A stretch of DNA of 41,791 nt from Pelagibacteraceae bacterium AG-447-N18 (GTDB taxonomy: Bacteria > Pseudomonadota > Alphaproteobacteria > Pelagibacterales > Pelagibacteraceae): positions 1-41,791 of the forward strand of contig QCQE01000009.1 of NCBI GenBank assembly GCA_003212275.1, given 5' to 3'. Position 1 is the stretch's first letter; the number at the start of each line of letters is the position of its first letter. The position numbers and the translations under genes were made by a program. Shown here in pieces: positions 7,134 to 16,809 of this stretch. The notes under the pieces were generated by a model. That model did not search any database. It saw nothing but the letters and a program-made list of their open reading frames with translations, and was not told the DNA's origin.

Positions 7134-8246
7134 TCACAACTTATCTATGTATTTATCATGAAATTCATTAAAAGTGCCTTTTTGAATATTTTTTCTTATT
7201 TCGCTCATTAATTCTTGATAAAAGTTGATATTATTTAACGTTAAAAGCATCGATCCTAAAATTTCATTAGTATTGAATAAATGATTCAAATAATTTTTTG
7301 AATATTTATTTAAATTTAAATTTTTACACTTTTCATCAAGAGGTGAATTATCGTTTTGATATTTATTATTTTTAATATTTATTCTTCCATTCCATGTAAA
7401 AGCCAGACCTGTTCTTCCTGATCTAGTCGGCATTACACAATCAAACATGTCTATTCCTCTTTTAACTGCACCTAAAATATCAGAAGGTGTGCCTACACCC
7501 ATTAAGTAATGCGGTTTATTTTCTGGAAGGTCTTCCTTAATATCATCTAAAACCTTAAACATTTCCTCTTGTGTCTCACCAACTGCAAGACCGCCAATAG
7601 CATATCCATCAAAATCTAGATTTAACAAACCTTTTAGAGATAAAAGTCTTAAATCTTTAAAAAGACCTCCTTGAACTATACCAAAAAGAGCTTTATGAGG
7701 ATTTTTTCCAAATGCTTTTTTAGATCTATCAGCCCAATATAACGATAACTCCATTGATTTTTTAATAAGCTTATAGTCATCAGTTTTTTTTGGACATTCA
7801 TCCATAATCATTACAATATCTGAGTTCAAGCCGAGTTGAATTTTAATACTTTCCTCAGGGCTCAAATAAAATTTTTTTCCGTCAACATGGGAGTTGAAAA
7901 TTGCACCTTTTTCTCGGTCTATTTTATTTAATTTTGAAAGAGACATTACTTGAAAACCACCTGAGTCAGTAAGTATTGGTAAATCACAATTCATAAAGGA
8001 ATGTAATCCACCAGCATTTTGAATTCGTTCAACTCCTGGACGGATCATTAAATGATATGTATTAGCTAAAATTATATCTGAGCCAGTTTTTTTAATATCG
8101 TCAATCGTACAAGCTTTTACAGTTGCCTGAGTTCCAACTGGCATAAAAGCAGGAGTTCTAATAGCTCCCCTATGCGTTTCTATAATTCCTTCTCTTGCAA
8201 AGTTGTCTTTGTTCAATAATTTAAAGGCAAATTCTTTTAATGCCAT
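7134..8246 (-). CDS. tgt: Queuine/preQ1 tRNA-ribosyltransferase with degenerate zinc site
   Basis: This 370-residue TIM-barrel enzyme exchanges G34 of GUN-anticodon tRNAs for a queuosine precursor. Catalytic and substrate elements are intact: LTDSGGFQV with the general Asp, IVMIMDEC, FGIVQGG, YAIGGLAVGE, and the nucleophile segment GIDMFDCVMPTRSGRTG. The structural zinc site is not. Bacterial Tgt normally has Cys-x-Cys-x-x-Cys plus a His 26 residues after the last Cys. Here the aligned residues are C307, N309, L312 and N338, so one ligand of four remains, while flanking residues (PLDE, YSKNYL, EILG, FYQELM) still align. It is the last gene of the gyrA-side minus-strand cluster. No queA is seen next to it, although many alphaproteobacteria have queA-tgt here. 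Confidence 0.93.
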   Translation of the reverse strand: MALKEFAFKLLNKDNFAREGIIETHRGAIRTPAFMPVGTQATVKACTIDDIKKTGSDIILANTYHLMIRPGVERIQNAGGLHSFMNCDLPILTDSGGFQVMSLSKLNKIDREKGAIFNSHVDGKKFYLSPEESIKIQLGLNSDIVMIMDECPKKTDDYKLIKKSMELSLYWADRSKKAFGKNPHKALFGIVQGGLFKDLRLLSLKGLLNLDFDGYAIGGLAVGETQEEMFKVLDDIKEDLPENKPHYLMGVGTPSDILGAVKRGIDMFDCVMPTRSGRTGLAFTWNGRINIKNNKYQNDNSPLDEKCKNLNLNKYSKNYLNHLFNTNEILGSMLLTLNNINFYQELMSEIRKNIQKGTFNEFHDKYIDKL

Positions 8247-8253
8247 TAAAATA

Positions 8254-8814
8254 TTATAATGATTTAAAACTAATTATCTTATCTGGATCTGTGACGGCAC
8301 CATTATTGTTTTCATCACCACGTTTAATTTTATCAACAAATTCCATTCCTTCGATCACTTTTCCAAAAACTGTATATTGGTTATCTAAAAAAGGAGCAGG
8401 TTTAAAACAAATAAAAAATTGACTATTTGCACTATTTGGATCTTGCGATCTAGCCATAGATAAAGTTCCTCTATCATGAGGCAAGTTATTAAATTCTTGT
8501 TTTAGATCAGGTAAATCAGATCCTCCCCTTCCTGCCATTCTTAAATTAAAATCACTTGATGATGAATTTCCAAATTTTACATCACCAGTTTGTGCCATGA
8601 AACCATCAATAACTCTGTGAAAAACAACATTATCGTATTTGCCATTGTTGGCTAAATCTTTAATTCTTTTAACATGATTAGGTGCTACATCATCAAATAA
8701 TTCTATCTTTACATCTCCATCTTTAAGTTTCAAAATCATAATATTCTCCTGTGAAATTGCTTGGTTAATGGTTAAAAAAAAGAAAATAAATATTTTTATT
8801 AAAATTTTATTCAT
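8254..8814 (-). CDS. Periplasmic cyclophilin-type peptidyl-prolyl isomerase
   Basis: The 186-residue protein catalyses cis/trans isomerisation of X-Pro bonds. A signal peptide (MNKILIKIFIFFFLTINQAIS, cut before or near QEN) places it in the periplasm. The cyclophilin core is complete: VVFHRVIDGFMAQTGD contains the active-site Arg and Phe, followed by RGTLSMARSQDPNSANSQFF and FLDNQYTVFGKVIEGM. The start overlaps the coaD end by 8 bases. Many alphaproteobacteria have two consecutive cyclophilin genes between coaD and queA; only one is present here. It could be called PpiA or PpiB by position. Confidence 0.92.
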   Translation of the reverse strand: MNKILIKIFIFFFLTINQAISQENIMILKLKDGDVKIELFDDVAPNHVKRIKDLANNGKYDNVVFHRVIDGFMAQTGDVKFGNSSSSDFNLRMAGRGGSDLPDLKQEFNNLPHDRGTLSMARSQDPNSANSQFFICFKPAPFLDNQYTVFGKVIEGMEFVDKIKRGDENNNGAVTDPDKIISFKSL

Positions 8815-9301
8815 ATTTTCTTTTTAATAATTTAATTGTACTTTTGGTAGTAAATTTTTTGATATCACCTTTTAAATTAACTATTTCTTTAACAAATCTT
8901 GATGAAATAATCTGGTTTTCAACATCTGACATTAAAAAAAGGGTTTCAATATTTTTATTTAATTTTCTATTCATCCCTGCTAGTTGAAATTCATATTCAA
9001 AATCTGAAACTGCTCTTAATCCTCTTAAAATAATATTTGATTTATATTTTTTGCATAATTCAGTGGTTAAAGAGCTAAAAGAAATTACGACAACTTTTTT
9101 TTTATTCAGTTTCAAATCATAAAATAAAGCTTTTTTTACAATTTCAATTCGTTCATCAGAATCGAACAAATAATCCTTATTTTCAACGTTAGATACTGCA
9201 ACAACAATCTTATCAAAAAGTTTTAAACCTTTTTTAATAACATCAATATGGCCAAACGTAATTGGATCAAATGTTCCAGGATAGATTGCAACTTTATTCA
9301 T
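8807..9301 (-). CDS. coaD: Phosphopantetheine adenylyltransferase
   Basis: CoaD transfers AMP from ATP to 4'-phosphopantetheine, the penultimate step of coenzyme A synthesis. The 164-residue length is normal. The nucleotidyltransferase motif TFGH (T15 to H18) follows YPGTFDPIT, and RGLRAVSDFEYEFQLAGMN and ISSRFVKEI are the other signature blocks. It shares one base with the gyrA stop (position 9301) and overlaps the cyclophilin gene by 8, so it is co-translated within the gyrA operon. This is a standard alphaproteobacterial arrangement. Confidence 0.95.
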   Translation of the reverse strand: MNKVAIYPGTFDPITFGHIDVIKKGLKLFDKIVVAVSNVENKDYLFDSDERIEIVKKALFYDLKLNKKKVVVISFSSLTTELCKKYKSNIILRGLRAVSDFEYEFQLAGMNRKLNKNIETLFLMSDVENQIISSRFVKEIVNLKGDIKKFTTKSTIKLLKRKYE

Positions 9302-11880
9302 TAAACTAAGTTATCATCTATTTTATCAGCTGAAACAACTTTTTCTTCTCCAGTTAATTTAATAATTCTAACACCCTGAGTATTTCTACCCGCAGTTCTA
9401 ATTTCTTTTACCGCTACACGTATTACTCTTCCTTTGTTAGTAGATATAAGTATTTCATCACCATCATATACAGGGAAAGAGGATGAAATATTACCATTTC
9501 TTGGTGAATTTATAATTCCGATAATTCCCTTCCCACCTCTATTAGTTACTCTATATTCTGTATGACTAGTTTTTTTACCAAAACCATTTTCTGTTATTGA
9601 TAATATGAACTTTTCTTTAGCTTTTAATTCTGATTGCTCATCTTTTGATTTCTTCCCATTTTTTTTTGATTTATCATTATCTATAATTGAAAGAGAGACA
9701 ATTTGATCGTTTGGAGACAAAACAATACCTTTAATCCCTTTAGAGGATCTACCCTTAAAAACTCTCAATTTTTTAGACTCAAAACGTATGCATTTTCCTA
9801 ATTTGGTACTTAAAATTATATCTTGATCATCCTTGCAAATTTTAACTCCCACAATTTTATCATTATTGTCTAATTTCATTGCAATTTTTCCAGATGTATT
9901 GATTGAAGAAAAATCCTCTAAACTATTTTTTCTGATTTTCCCTTGGGCAGTAGCAAATACAATTTGATAATTTTTCATTTCAGATTCATTATCAGGAAAA
10001 GGCATAATAGAACTTATTGACTGATGGTTTTTTAGTGGAAGAATATTAAACAACGATTTTCCCTTAGAAACTGAAGATCCCTCAGGTATTTTCCAGGCTT
10101 TTATTCTATAAACTAAACCTTCTGTAGAGAAAAACAAAACTGAGGTATGTGTATTAACTGATAGAGTTTGGACTACAGAGTCTTCATTTCTAGTAGTCAT
10201 GCCAGTTTTTCCTTTACCTCCTCTTTTTTGTGTCTTAACACTTTTCAAAGATCCACGTTTGATGTAACCCTGCAATGTAACTGTGATCAATACAGATTGT
10301 TTTTGAATGGTTTCTTCTATATCGTAATTTAATACAGCATCAATTATTTTAGTTCTTCGGGGTGATGAATATTTGTCTTTAATATTCTTTAACTCTTCAC
10401 TAATAACTTTTAACAATTCTTTTTTAGATGAAATTATTTTTTTATATTTCGTAATTAATTCAGCTAACTTCTTAATTTCTATTTCAATTTCATTTATTCC
10501 TAACGCTGTCAGTTTTTGTAATCTTAATTCTAAAATAGCATTCACTTGTAAAGTTGATAAGGAGTATAAAGTTTTTGATTTTGAACTTTCTACAAGTGAA
10601 ATTAATTTTTTTGACTTATTAATTTTCCATTTAGTTTGTAAAAGAGATTTCTTTGCATCTTCTGGATTTTTTGATGATCTGATTATTTTGATAACTTTAT
10701 CTAAATTTTCAACTGATACTGATAGACCTATCAAGATATGTGCTCGCTCTTCTGCTTTTTGTAAATCAAATTTTGTTTTTTTGACTACAACGTCCTCTCT
10801 AAAGGATAAAAAATTTGATAAGAAATCTTTTAAGTTACAAGTTTCAGGTTTGCCATCAACTATTGCAAGTGTATTAAATCCAAATGAACTTTCAATTTGT
10901 GTATTCTTGTAAAGTTGTCTTTTTACAGTTTCGGGTTCTACCCCACTTCTCAAATCTATTGAAACTCTGATTCCTTCTCGATTAGACTCATCTCTTATAT
11001 CTCTTATACCCTCAATTTTTTTTTCTCTAACAAGCTGAGCAATTCTCTCATTCAAAACAGATTTATTAACTTGATAAGGAATTGATGTGATAACCAATCT
11101 TTCTCTTCCATTTTTTAAACTTTCTATAGAAATTTCACCTCTAATTTTAAAAGAACCTCTGCCTTTGTTATAACCTTGTTTGATCATGTCTTTTCCAATT
11201 ATTACTCCTCCAGTTGGAAAATCTGGCCCAGGTATGTGCTTCATAAGATCTTTAATTTTAATATCTTTATTTTCAATTAAAGCTAATGTTCCGTTAATTA
11301 TTTCACCTAAATTATGTGGTGGTATGCTAGTTGCCATTCCAACTGCAATCCCACCTGCACCATTTACTAATAAATTAGGAAATTGAGCTGGTAAAACTGT
11401 TGGTTCTTTCTCTGTTTCGTCGTAATTATTTTTGAATGAAATTGTATTCTTTTCGATATCATCAATTAAATATTGTGAAACTTTAGATAATCTAGTTTCT
11501 GTATATCTCATCGCAGCAGCGGGATCGCCATCAATAGATCCAAAATTTCCTTGTCCATCAACTAAAGGTAAGCTCATTGAAAAATCCTGAACCATTCTTA
11601 CTAGAGCATCATAAACTGACTGATCTCCATGCGGGTGATACTTACCAATAACATCTCCAACAATTCTTGCAGATTTTCTAAATTGTTTTGACCAATCATA
11701 TCCACCTTTGTACATCGCATACAAAATTCTTCTATGAACTGGTTTTAAACCATCTCGTATATCAGGAAGTGCTCTACTGACTATAACACTCATTGCATAT
11801 GATAGATAAGATGAGCTCATCTCATCATGCATTGAGATTAATTTTATATTCTTTTCCTCAGGAATTTCAGTTTTTTGCAT
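9301..11880 (-). CDS. gyrA: DNA gyrase subunit A
   Basis: The 859-residue subunit cuts and rejoins DNA in the gyrase A2B2 complex. [12 protein letters not shown] carries the catalytic Tyr. The GyrA box, [10 protein letters not shown] near residue 555, marks it as gyrase rather than topoisomerase IV ParC, and the C-terminal beta-pinwheel repeats are present. In the quinolone region the sequence is [18 protein letters not shown]. coli Ser83 is Gln87 here, while Asp87 is kept as Asp91. A charged insert ([20 protein letters not shown]) lies in one C-terminal blade. It is downstream of ssb with a 5-bp gap and overlaps coaD by one base. Confidence 0.97.
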   Translation of the reverse strand: MQKTEIPEEKNIKLISMHDEMSSSYLSYAMSVIVSRALPDIRDGLKPVHRRILYAMYKGGYDWSKQFRKSARIVGDVIGKYHPHGDQSVYDALVRMVQDFSMSLPLVDGQGNFGSIDGDPAAAMRYTETRLSKVSQYLIDDIEKNTISFKNNYDETEKEPTVLPAQFPNLLVNGAGGIAVGMATSIPPHNLGEIINGTLALIENKDIKIKDLMKHIPGPDFPTGGVIIGKDMIKQGYNKGRGSFKIRGEISIESLKNGRERLVITSIPYQVNKSVLNERIAQLVREKKIEGIRDIRDESNREGIRVSIDLRSGVEPETVKRQLYKNTQIESSFGFNTLAIVDGKPETCNLKDFLSNFLSFREDVVVKKTKFDLQKAEERAHILIGLSVSVENLDKVIKIIRSSKNPEDAKKSLLQTKWKINKSKKLISLVESSKSKTLYSLSTLQVNAILELRLQKLTALGINEIEIEIKKLAELITKYKKIISSKKELLKVISEELKNIKDKYSSPRRTKIIDAVLNYDIEETIQKQSVLITVTLQGYIKRGSLKSVKTQKRGGKGKTGMTTRNEDSVVQTLSVNTHTSVLFFSTEGLVYRIKAWKIPEGSSVSKGKSLFNILPLKNHQSISSIMPFPDNESEMKNYQIVFATAQGKIRKNSLEDFSSINTSGKIAMKLDNNDKIVGVKICKDDQDIILSTKLGKCIRFESKKLRVFKGRSSKGIKGIVLSPNDQIVSLSIIDNDKSKKNGKKSKDEQSELKAKEKFILSITENGFGKKTSHTEYRVTNRGGKGIIGIINSPRNGNISSSFPVYDGDEILISTNKGRVIRVAVKEIRTAGRNTQGVRIIKLTGEEKVVSADKIDDNLV

Positions 11881-11885
11881 AAATA

Positions 11886-12335
11886 TTAAAATGGAATTTC
11901 ATCATCCATGTCATTTGAAATTTGTGACATGTCATCATTATTAGATTGAGTATTATCATTTGAAATACTTCCACCTGAATTACCTCCACCTAACATAGTT
12001 AAAGATGAGTTATATCCTTGAATAACAATTTCAGTCGAGTATTTGTCCTGACCAGACTGCTCATCTTTCCATTTTCGAGTCGTTAATTGTCCCTCAACAT
12101 ATATTTGGGCTCCCTTTTTTAAATATTGTTGAACAACATTTACCAATCCCTCATTGAATACAACTATACGGTGCCATTCTGTTTTTTCTTTTTTTTCACC
12201 AGTATTCTTATCTTTCCAGGATTGACTTGTTGCCAGACTTAATCGTGCAACACTTTTGCCATTTACCATTTGTTTGATCTCTGGATCTGCGCCCAAACGA
12301 CCAATTAAAAGTACTTTATTTAAACTTCCAGCCAT
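11886..12335 (-). CDS. ssb: Single-stranded DNA-binding protein
   Basis: The 149-residue protein has an N-terminal OB fold (about 1-110, starting [19 protein letters not shown] and including TEWHRIVVF and [11 protein letters not shown]), then a Gly/Ser/Asn-rich linker. The acidic tip DDEIPF recruits partner repair and replication proteins. It protects single-stranded DNA in replication, recombination and repair. It is divergent from uvrA across 90 bp, the usual layout in many proteobacteria, and is probably the first gene of the ssb-gyrA-coaD-ppi-tgt unit. Confidence 0.96.
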   Translation of the reverse strand: MAGSLNKVLLIGRLGADPEIKQMVNGKSVARLSLATSQSWKDKNTGEKKEKTEWHRIVVFNEGLVNVVQQYLKKGAQIYVEGQLTTRKWKDEQSGQDKYSTEIVIQGYNSSLTMLGGGNSGGSISNDNTQSNNDDMSQISNDMDDEIPF

Positions 12336-12425
12336 AATATTTTAATATTTGTTAAATTTGTTAATTAGAACTATACCACAATTTACTCTGAATATTAATT
12401 TTATTAAGTCAAAGCAACAAAAATT

Positions 12426-15281
12426 ATGATGAAAAAGATAGTTATTAAGGGAGCTAAAGAACACAATTTAAAAAATGTTTCTTTAGAGATACCCAAAGAT
12501 AAATTTGTTGTCATAACTGGTCTATCAGGATCAGGAAAGTCGTCTTTAGCTTTTGATACAGTCTATGCAGAAGGTCAAAGAAGGTATGTTGAGAGTTTAT
12601 CCGCTTATGCAAGACAATTTTTAGATAAAATGAAAAAGCCAAATGTTGATTTAATTGAGGGTTTGAGCCCAGCAATATCGATAGAGCAAAAAAATACTTC
12701 TAAAAATCCAAGATCAACTGTTGCTACAGTAACTGAAATATATGATTACATGCGTGTTTTATATGCAAGAGCGGGTATACCCTATTCTCCTTTTACAGGT
12801 AAACCAATCACATCACAAACGATTACACAGATTGTGGATAAAATTAAAGTACTGCCAAAAAAGTCAACAATATATATTTACGCTCCGGTAGTCAGAGGGA
12901 GAAAGGGAGAATATAAAAAAGAAATCCTAAATTATAAAAAAAGAGGTTTTCGAAAGATCAAAGTAGACGATGTAATTTATGATATTGATAAAGTTCCTGA
13001 ATTAAATAAGAAAATTAAGCATGACATATATATTCTGGTCGATAGAATAGTTCTAAATTCATCTTTAGGAAACAGATTAGCTGAAAGTATTGAGTCTTCG
13101 GTAAATTTAGCGAATGGATTAGTATTCGTTGAATATGAAGATGAAACCTTACCAAAAAAATATAGAAAAGTAGAAAAATTAATATTTTCGACTAAATTTG
13201 CATGTCCTGAAAGTGGCTTTACAATTGAGGAAATTGAGCCAAGACTTTTCTCATTTAATAGTCCTTTTGGTGCTTGTGAGGAATGTGAGGGAATTGGAAT
13301 TAAACTAAATGTTGATCCAAATTTAGTAGTACCAAATCATAAAAAAAGTATTGCTGATGGAGCTATAGAACCCTGGGCTAAAACAACGACTCTATATTAT
13401 GCACAAACATTATCTTCTTTAGCAAAACATTATGGCTTTTCGTTAGATGAAAAATGGTCAAAACTTTCAAAAAAAATAAAGGATATTATTCTTTATGGAT
13501 CTGATGATGAAGAAATCAAATTTTCATATGACGATGGTTATGAAAAATACTCACATAAAAAGACATTTGAAGGGGTAATAAATAATTTAGAGAGAAGATA
13601 TTTAGAAACTGATAGTGATTGGAAAAGAGAAGAAATAGCCCAATATCAGTCAGATACTAAATGTGAGAGATGTAATGGTCATAGATTAAAAGATGAGGCA
13701 TTATGTGTGAAAATTGACGGCTTGCACATTAGTGAAGTGACTGAAAAATCTATTTTAGATGCTGCAAAATGGTTTGAAAATTTAAAATTCAATTTAGATA
13801 AAAGACAAGTCAAAATTGCCGAACATATCCTCAAAGAAATTAATGAAAGATTAAATTTTCTTTTAAATGTTGGTCTTGATTATCTAACATTATCAAGAGA
13901 GTCTGGTACTTTATCAGGAGGAGAAGCACAAAGAATCCGTTTAGCATCTCAAATTGGATCTGGTTTAACTGGAGTGTTATATGTTTTAGATGAACCATCT
14001 ATTGGTTTGCATCAAAAAGATAATGTAAAATTAATCAATGCTCTTAAAAGATTACGAGATTTAGGAAATACAGTAATAGTAGTGGAGCATGATACTGAAA
14101 CGATGGAAAATGCAGATCATATTATTGATCTTGGTCCCGAAGCGGGAAACAAAGGTGGTGAAGTTGTTGCGCAAGGAACTTTTGATGAGATAACAAAAAA
14201 TAAAATTAGTATCACAGGAAAATATCTTTCAAACAAATTAAGAATTGATGTTCCTAAGAAAAGAAGATTAGCAAAAAATGGAAGGTTTCTCGAAATAACA
14301 GGTGCGACTGGTAATAATTTGAATAATGTTAATTTAAAAATACCTTTAGGTAGTTTAACTTGTGTCACCGGTGTATCAGGAAGTGGTAAGTCAACATTAA
14401 TCTTACAGACATTATATAACGCATTAAACTTAACTTTGAATAATAATAAATCTAGAAAAATTCCAAAACCATTCAAAGGTTTCAAAGGCACAGAATTAAT
14501 CGATAAGATAATTGATATTGATCAATCACCAATTGGTCGTACTCCAAGATCAAATCCAGCAACTTATACTGGAGCATTCGGGCCAATTAGAGATTGGTTT
14601 ACAGGATTACCCGAGTCAAAAACAAGAGGATACAAACCAGGAAGATTTTCTTTTAATGTCAAAGGAGGTAGGTGTGAAGCTTGTGAGGGAGATGGAGTTA
14701 TTACTTATGAAATGCATTTTCTCCCAGACGTCTATATACAATGTGATGAGTGTAAAGGAACCAGATATAATCGGGAAACCTTAGAGATAAAATTCAAAGA
14801 TAAAAGTATTGCGGATGTTTTAAACATGACAGTTGATGAAGGTTGCGAGTATTTTGAAAATATTTCAAATATAAAGACTAAATTGCTAACTTTAAAAAAA
14901 GTTGGTCTAGGCTATATAAAAATTGGTCAACAAGCTACAACTCTATCAGGGGGTGAAGCACAAAGAATTAAATTAGCTAAAGAATTATCAAAAAGATCGA
15001 CGGGAAGAACAATGTACATTTTAGATGAACCGACTACTGGTCTTCACCAACACGACATCAAAAAATTATTAGAAATTTTACATACATTTGTTTCATTAGG
15101 TAACACAGTGGTTGTTATAGAACACAACTTAGATGTCATAAAAACTGCAGATTATATTGTCGATATGGGTCCTGAGGGCGGTGTAAAAGGTGGAAAAATT
15201 ATCGCTGAAGGAAAACCTGAGGAAATTTGTAAAGTTAATGGAAGTTATACAGGTAAGTTTTTAAAAAATCTTTTACAATAA
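12426..15281 (+). CDS. uvrA: Excinuclease ABC subunit A
   Basis: UvrA is the damage-recognition ATPase of nucleotide excision repair and loads UvrB. At 951 residues the length is normal. Two ABC halves are visible: Walker [10 protein letters not shown] near 33 and GVSGSGKST in the second half, each followed by its LSGGEAQRI signature and a Walker B LDEP. The C-terminal zinc module is intact (CEAC and CDEC around [16 protein letters not shown]). In the first module one pair reads C260-P-E-S263 instead of CxxC, while C284-E-E-C287 is kept. I recall the same substitution in other alphaproteobacterial UvrA, so it may be a lineage trait. The ATG at 12426 is followed by a second ATG; either could be used. 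Confidence 0.97.
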   Translation: MMKKIVIKGAKEHNLKNVSLEIPKDKFVVITGLSGSGKSSLAFDTVYAEGQRRYVESLSAYARQFLDKMKKPNVDLIEGLSPAISIEQKNTSKNPRSTVATVTEIYDYMRVLYARAGIPYSPFTGKPITSQTITQIVDKIKVLPKKSTIYIYAPVVRGRKGEYKKEILNYKKRGFRKIKVDDVIYDIDKVPELNKKIKHDIYILVDRIVLNSSLGNRLAESIESSVNLANGLVFVEYEDETLPKKYRKVEKLIFSTKFACPESGFTIEEIEPRLFSFNSPFGACEECEGIGIKLNVDPNLVVPNHKKSIADGAIEPWAKTTTLYYAQTLSSLAKHYGFSLDEKWSKLSKKIKDIILYGSDDEEIKFSYDDGYEKYSHKKTFEGVINNLERRYLETDSDWKREEIAQYQSDTKCERCNGHRLKDEALCVKIDGLHISEVTEKSILDAAKWFENLKFNLDKRQVKIAEHILKEINERLNFLLNVGLDYLTLSRESGTLSGGEAQRIRLASQIGSGLTGVLYVLDEPSIGLHQKDNVKLINALKRLRDLGNTVIVVEHDTETMENADHIIDLGPEAGNKGGEVVAQGTFDEITKNKISITGKYLSNKLRIDVPKKRRLAKNGRFLEITGATGNNLNNVNLKIPLGSLTCVTGVSGSGKSTLILQTLYNALNLTLNNNKSRKIPKPFKGFKGTELIDKIIDIDQSPIGRTPRSNPATYTGAFGPIRDWFTGLPESKTRGYKPGRFSFNVKGGRCEACEGDGVITYEMHFLPDVYIQCDECKGTRYNRETLEIKFKDKSIADVLNMTVDEGCEYFENISNIKTKLLTLKKVGLGYIKIGQQATTLSGGEAQRIKLAKELSKRSTGRTMYILDEPTTGLHQHDIKKLLEILHTFVSLGNTVVVIEHNLDVIKTADYIVDMGPEGGVKGGKIIAEGKPEEICKVNGSYTGKFLKNLLQ

Positions 15282-15322
15282 ATACCATTGTCATCTCACT
15301 CTAAATCAGTATAAAATTACGT

Positions 15323-15925
15323 ATGGGTAATTTACTTTCATCTTTATCAAAAACTATTCACGTTTCTTTAGCCATTGCAGTTCTATTATTTTTAGGCTTA
15401 TTTTATCAAAATGATGGTTTTAGTTTTGATGCACTTTTTTGGAGTTGGTTTGCGAGATTTGTGCATGTAGTAGTTGGTATAATGTGGATTGGCTTGTTAT
15501 GGTATTTTAATTTTGTTCAAATCCCAAACATGGCAAAAATTCCAGATGAACAGAAACCAGCTATTGGTAAAGTAATTGCGCCAGCTGCATTATTTTATTT
15601 TAGATGGGGTGCAGCATTTACAGTTCTATCAGGTTTAGCACTTGCAGGTCTTAATGGATATTTGCATGATGCAATGACTTTAAGTATAGGATCTGGGATT
15701 CCAAAACACACAGCCATTGGAATTGGTATGTGGCTGGGCTTAGTTATGGCATTTAACGTGTGGTTTGTAATATGGCCTAATCAAAAAAGAGCTTTGGGTA
15801 TTGTTGAGTGTGAACCTGATCTAAAAGCCAAGTCAGCAAGAACAGCTATGTTATTTTCGAGAACTAATACTTTGTTGTCAATACCAATGCTGCTTACTAT
15901 GGTAGCTGCTCAAAACCTTTATTAA
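15323..15925 (+). CDS. PuuD-like (urate oxidase N-terminal family) membrane protein
   Basis: The 200-residue integral membrane protein has about five or six hydrophobic segments. It carries the pattern seen in the membrane domain of urate hydroxylase PuuD: RFVHVVVGIMWIGLLWYFNFVQIP, LFYFRWGAAFTVLSGLALAG, GIGMWLGLVMAFNVWFVIWPNQKRAL and RTNTLLSIPMLLTMVAAQ. Full PuuD has a C-terminal cytochrome c domain of about 200 further residues with CxxCH; there is none here. Whether the membrane domain alone is catalytic is unknown. Several conserved His and Trp remain, so a redox or haem role is possible but unproven. It starts 41 bp after uvrA and overlaps the convergent secF end by 4 bases. Confidence 0.75.
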   Translation: MGNLLSSLSKTIHVSLAIAVLLFLGLFYQNDGFSFDALFWSWFARFVHVVVGIMWIGLLWYFNFVQIPNMAKIPDEQKPAIGKVIAPAALFYFRWGAAFTVLSGLALAGLNGYLHDAMTLSIGSGIPKHTAIGIGMWLGLVMAFNVWFVIWPNQKRALGIVECEPDLKAKSARTAMLFSRTNTLLSIPMLLTMVAAQNLY

Positions 15926-16809
15926 CTACTTTCGTCTTCTCTTAAAACAGTTTTTTGTGAAACTCTTAGTCTAACTAAGACTGTATTGGCAATATAGATA
16001 GATGAATAAGTTCCAAAAATTACACCAAATATCATAGCCAAAGAAAAACCTTTTAGTATCTCACCACCAAAGAAAAATATTGATAGTAAAGCTAATAAAG
16101 TCGTTATTGATGTAATTAAAGTTCTAGATAATGTTTCATTGATAGAGATATTAGTTAAATCGTAAATTTTAATGTCAGAATATTTTCTTAAATTTTCCCT
16201 TACTCTATCAAAAATAACCACTGTATCATTCATGGAGTAACCAACGATAGTTAATACAGCTGCAATAATAGATAAATTGATTTCTAGACCAAGCAATGAA
16301 AATAAACCTAGGGTTACCAACACGTCATGAAACAAAGCTAATATAGCTCCTAAACTAAATTGCCATTCAAATCTGATCCAAATGTAAATTAACATTAAAG
16401 TTAATGCCACTGCGATAGCTATTACTCCAGATTTAAGTAACTCAGCACTTACTTTCGGTCCTACGTTTTCAACTCTTCTAAAATCAAAAGTATTACCAAA
16501 TGATTTATCTAAATTTGCTTTAATTTCCTCGATAATATTTTTGTTATTATTAATTTCAAATTTAATTAGAAAGTCTGTCTCATTGCCAAAATTTTTTACT
16601 GAAACGTCACCCAAATTCATAGAATTTAAATTATCTCTTAGAGATGACACATTAATTTTGCTGTCAGTTGATCTTAGTTCAATTAAGGTTCCGCCCTTGA
16701 AATCTATTCCAAAATTAAGACCTTTGAAAGTTAGTAAAAATAATGAAATAACGACTAAGGATATAGAAAGTATATTAAATTGATTATAATATTTGTTAAA
16801 AGCAATCAT
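15922..16809 (-). CDS. secF: Protein translocase subunit SecF
   Basis: SecF pairs with SecD to drive late steps of Sec export using the proton gradient. At 295 residues with six membrane helices and a periplasmic P1-like loop (about 40-120), it is normal length. Signatures include GLNFGIDFKGGTLIELR near the N-terminus, VGPKVSAELLKSG, and TIVGYSMNDTVVIFDRVREN, the conserved TM4-5 segment. It begins one base after the secD stop, so the two are co-translated. Confidence 0.96.
   Translation of the reverse strand: MIAFNKYYNQFNILSISLVVISLFLLTFKGLNFGIDFKGGTLIELRSTDSKINVSSLRDNLNSMNLGDVSVKNFGNETDFLIKFEINNNKNIIEEIKANLDKSFGNTFDFRRVENVGPKVSAELLKSGVIAIAVALTLMLIYIWIRFEWQFSLGAILALFHDVLVTLGLFSLLGLEINLSIIAAVLTIVGYSMNDTVVIFDRVRENLRKYSDIKIYDLTNISINETLSRTLITSITTLLALLSIFFFGGEILKGFSLAMIFGVIFGTYSSIYIANTVLVRLRVSQKTVLREDESS

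Noticed and set aside
10373..10912. 179-codon plus-strand frame inside gyrA
   Set aside because: It is antisense to intact gyrA coding sequence, and its composition is that of a shadow frame.
12336..12425. TTTGTTAA-type direct repeat between ssb and uvrA as a LexA box
   Set aside because: The alphaproteobacterial consensus GTTC-N7-GTTC is not met; the repeat is GTTA with different spacing in A/T-rich sequence.
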